5,742 bases of DNA, from the NCBI GenBank assembly GCA_949878535.1, contig CATLAS010000071.1:1-5742 (forward strand), written 5' to 3'. Position numbers and translations under genes: made by a program. Within the stretch, counting starts at the first letter, position 1, and each line of letters starts with the position of its first letter. Shown here piece after piece: positions 5,741 to 5,742 of the stretch. Origin of the DNA: an uncultured Eubacteriales bacterium. Lineage in GTDB: Bacteria; Bacillota; Clostridia; Oscillospirales; CAG-272. Below the pieces are notes generated by a model. It made no database searches. It was not told where the DNA came from and was given only the letters and a program-made list of their open reading frames with translations.

Positions 5741-5742
5741 AA

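Overview
The window looks like chromosomal DNA of a low-to-moderate GC Gram-positive anaerobe (Bacillota, probably class Clostridia). Purine-rich AGGAG-type ribosome sites, TTGACA/TATATT and extended -10 promoters, and gene content point there. So do intergenic repeats beginning ACAATCCCTCCGTC, which I associate from general knowledge with Ruminococcaceae/Oscillospiraceae-like genomes. This placement is inference; no rRNA or marker gene is present.

All four real genes lie on the minus strand, so transcription runs from high to low coordinates. (1) 5593-5742 is the control region of the first gene, with an extended -10 element and four TTAACA-like words spaced exactly 11 bp apart, resembling a Pho box. 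(2) 3841-5592 encodes a 583-residue Na+/phosphate cotransporter-family protein with a C-terminal PhoU-like domain, closed by a strong hairpin terminator at 3792-3824. (3) 3247-3840 is a 594-base gene-free stretch with three copies or fragments of one repeat family, a 16-bp inverted repeat enclosing one copy, and further hairpins. (4) 2377-3246 encodes a 289-residue six-helix membrane protein of the YjdF (DUF2238) type. (5) 2229-2376 holds a strong promoter with a palindrome between its -35 and -10 boxes. (6) 1200-2228 (amidohydrolase-2 family) and 1-1184 (L-arabinose/L-fucose isomerase-like, running off the window edge) form a two-gene operon separated by 15 bases.

Functionally, the cotransporter with its candidate Pho box is a coherent phosphate-responsive unit. 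The amidohydrolase and isomerase-like enzyme probably act in one carbohydrate or sugar-acid pathway whose substrate cannot be read from the sequence. The YjdF-like protein has no visible functional tie to either side. I found no CRISPR array, tRNA, rRNA, transposase or clearly novel multi-gene system. The most interesting points are the two candidate regulatory sites, the enzyme pair of unknown substrate, and the nested repeat structure.
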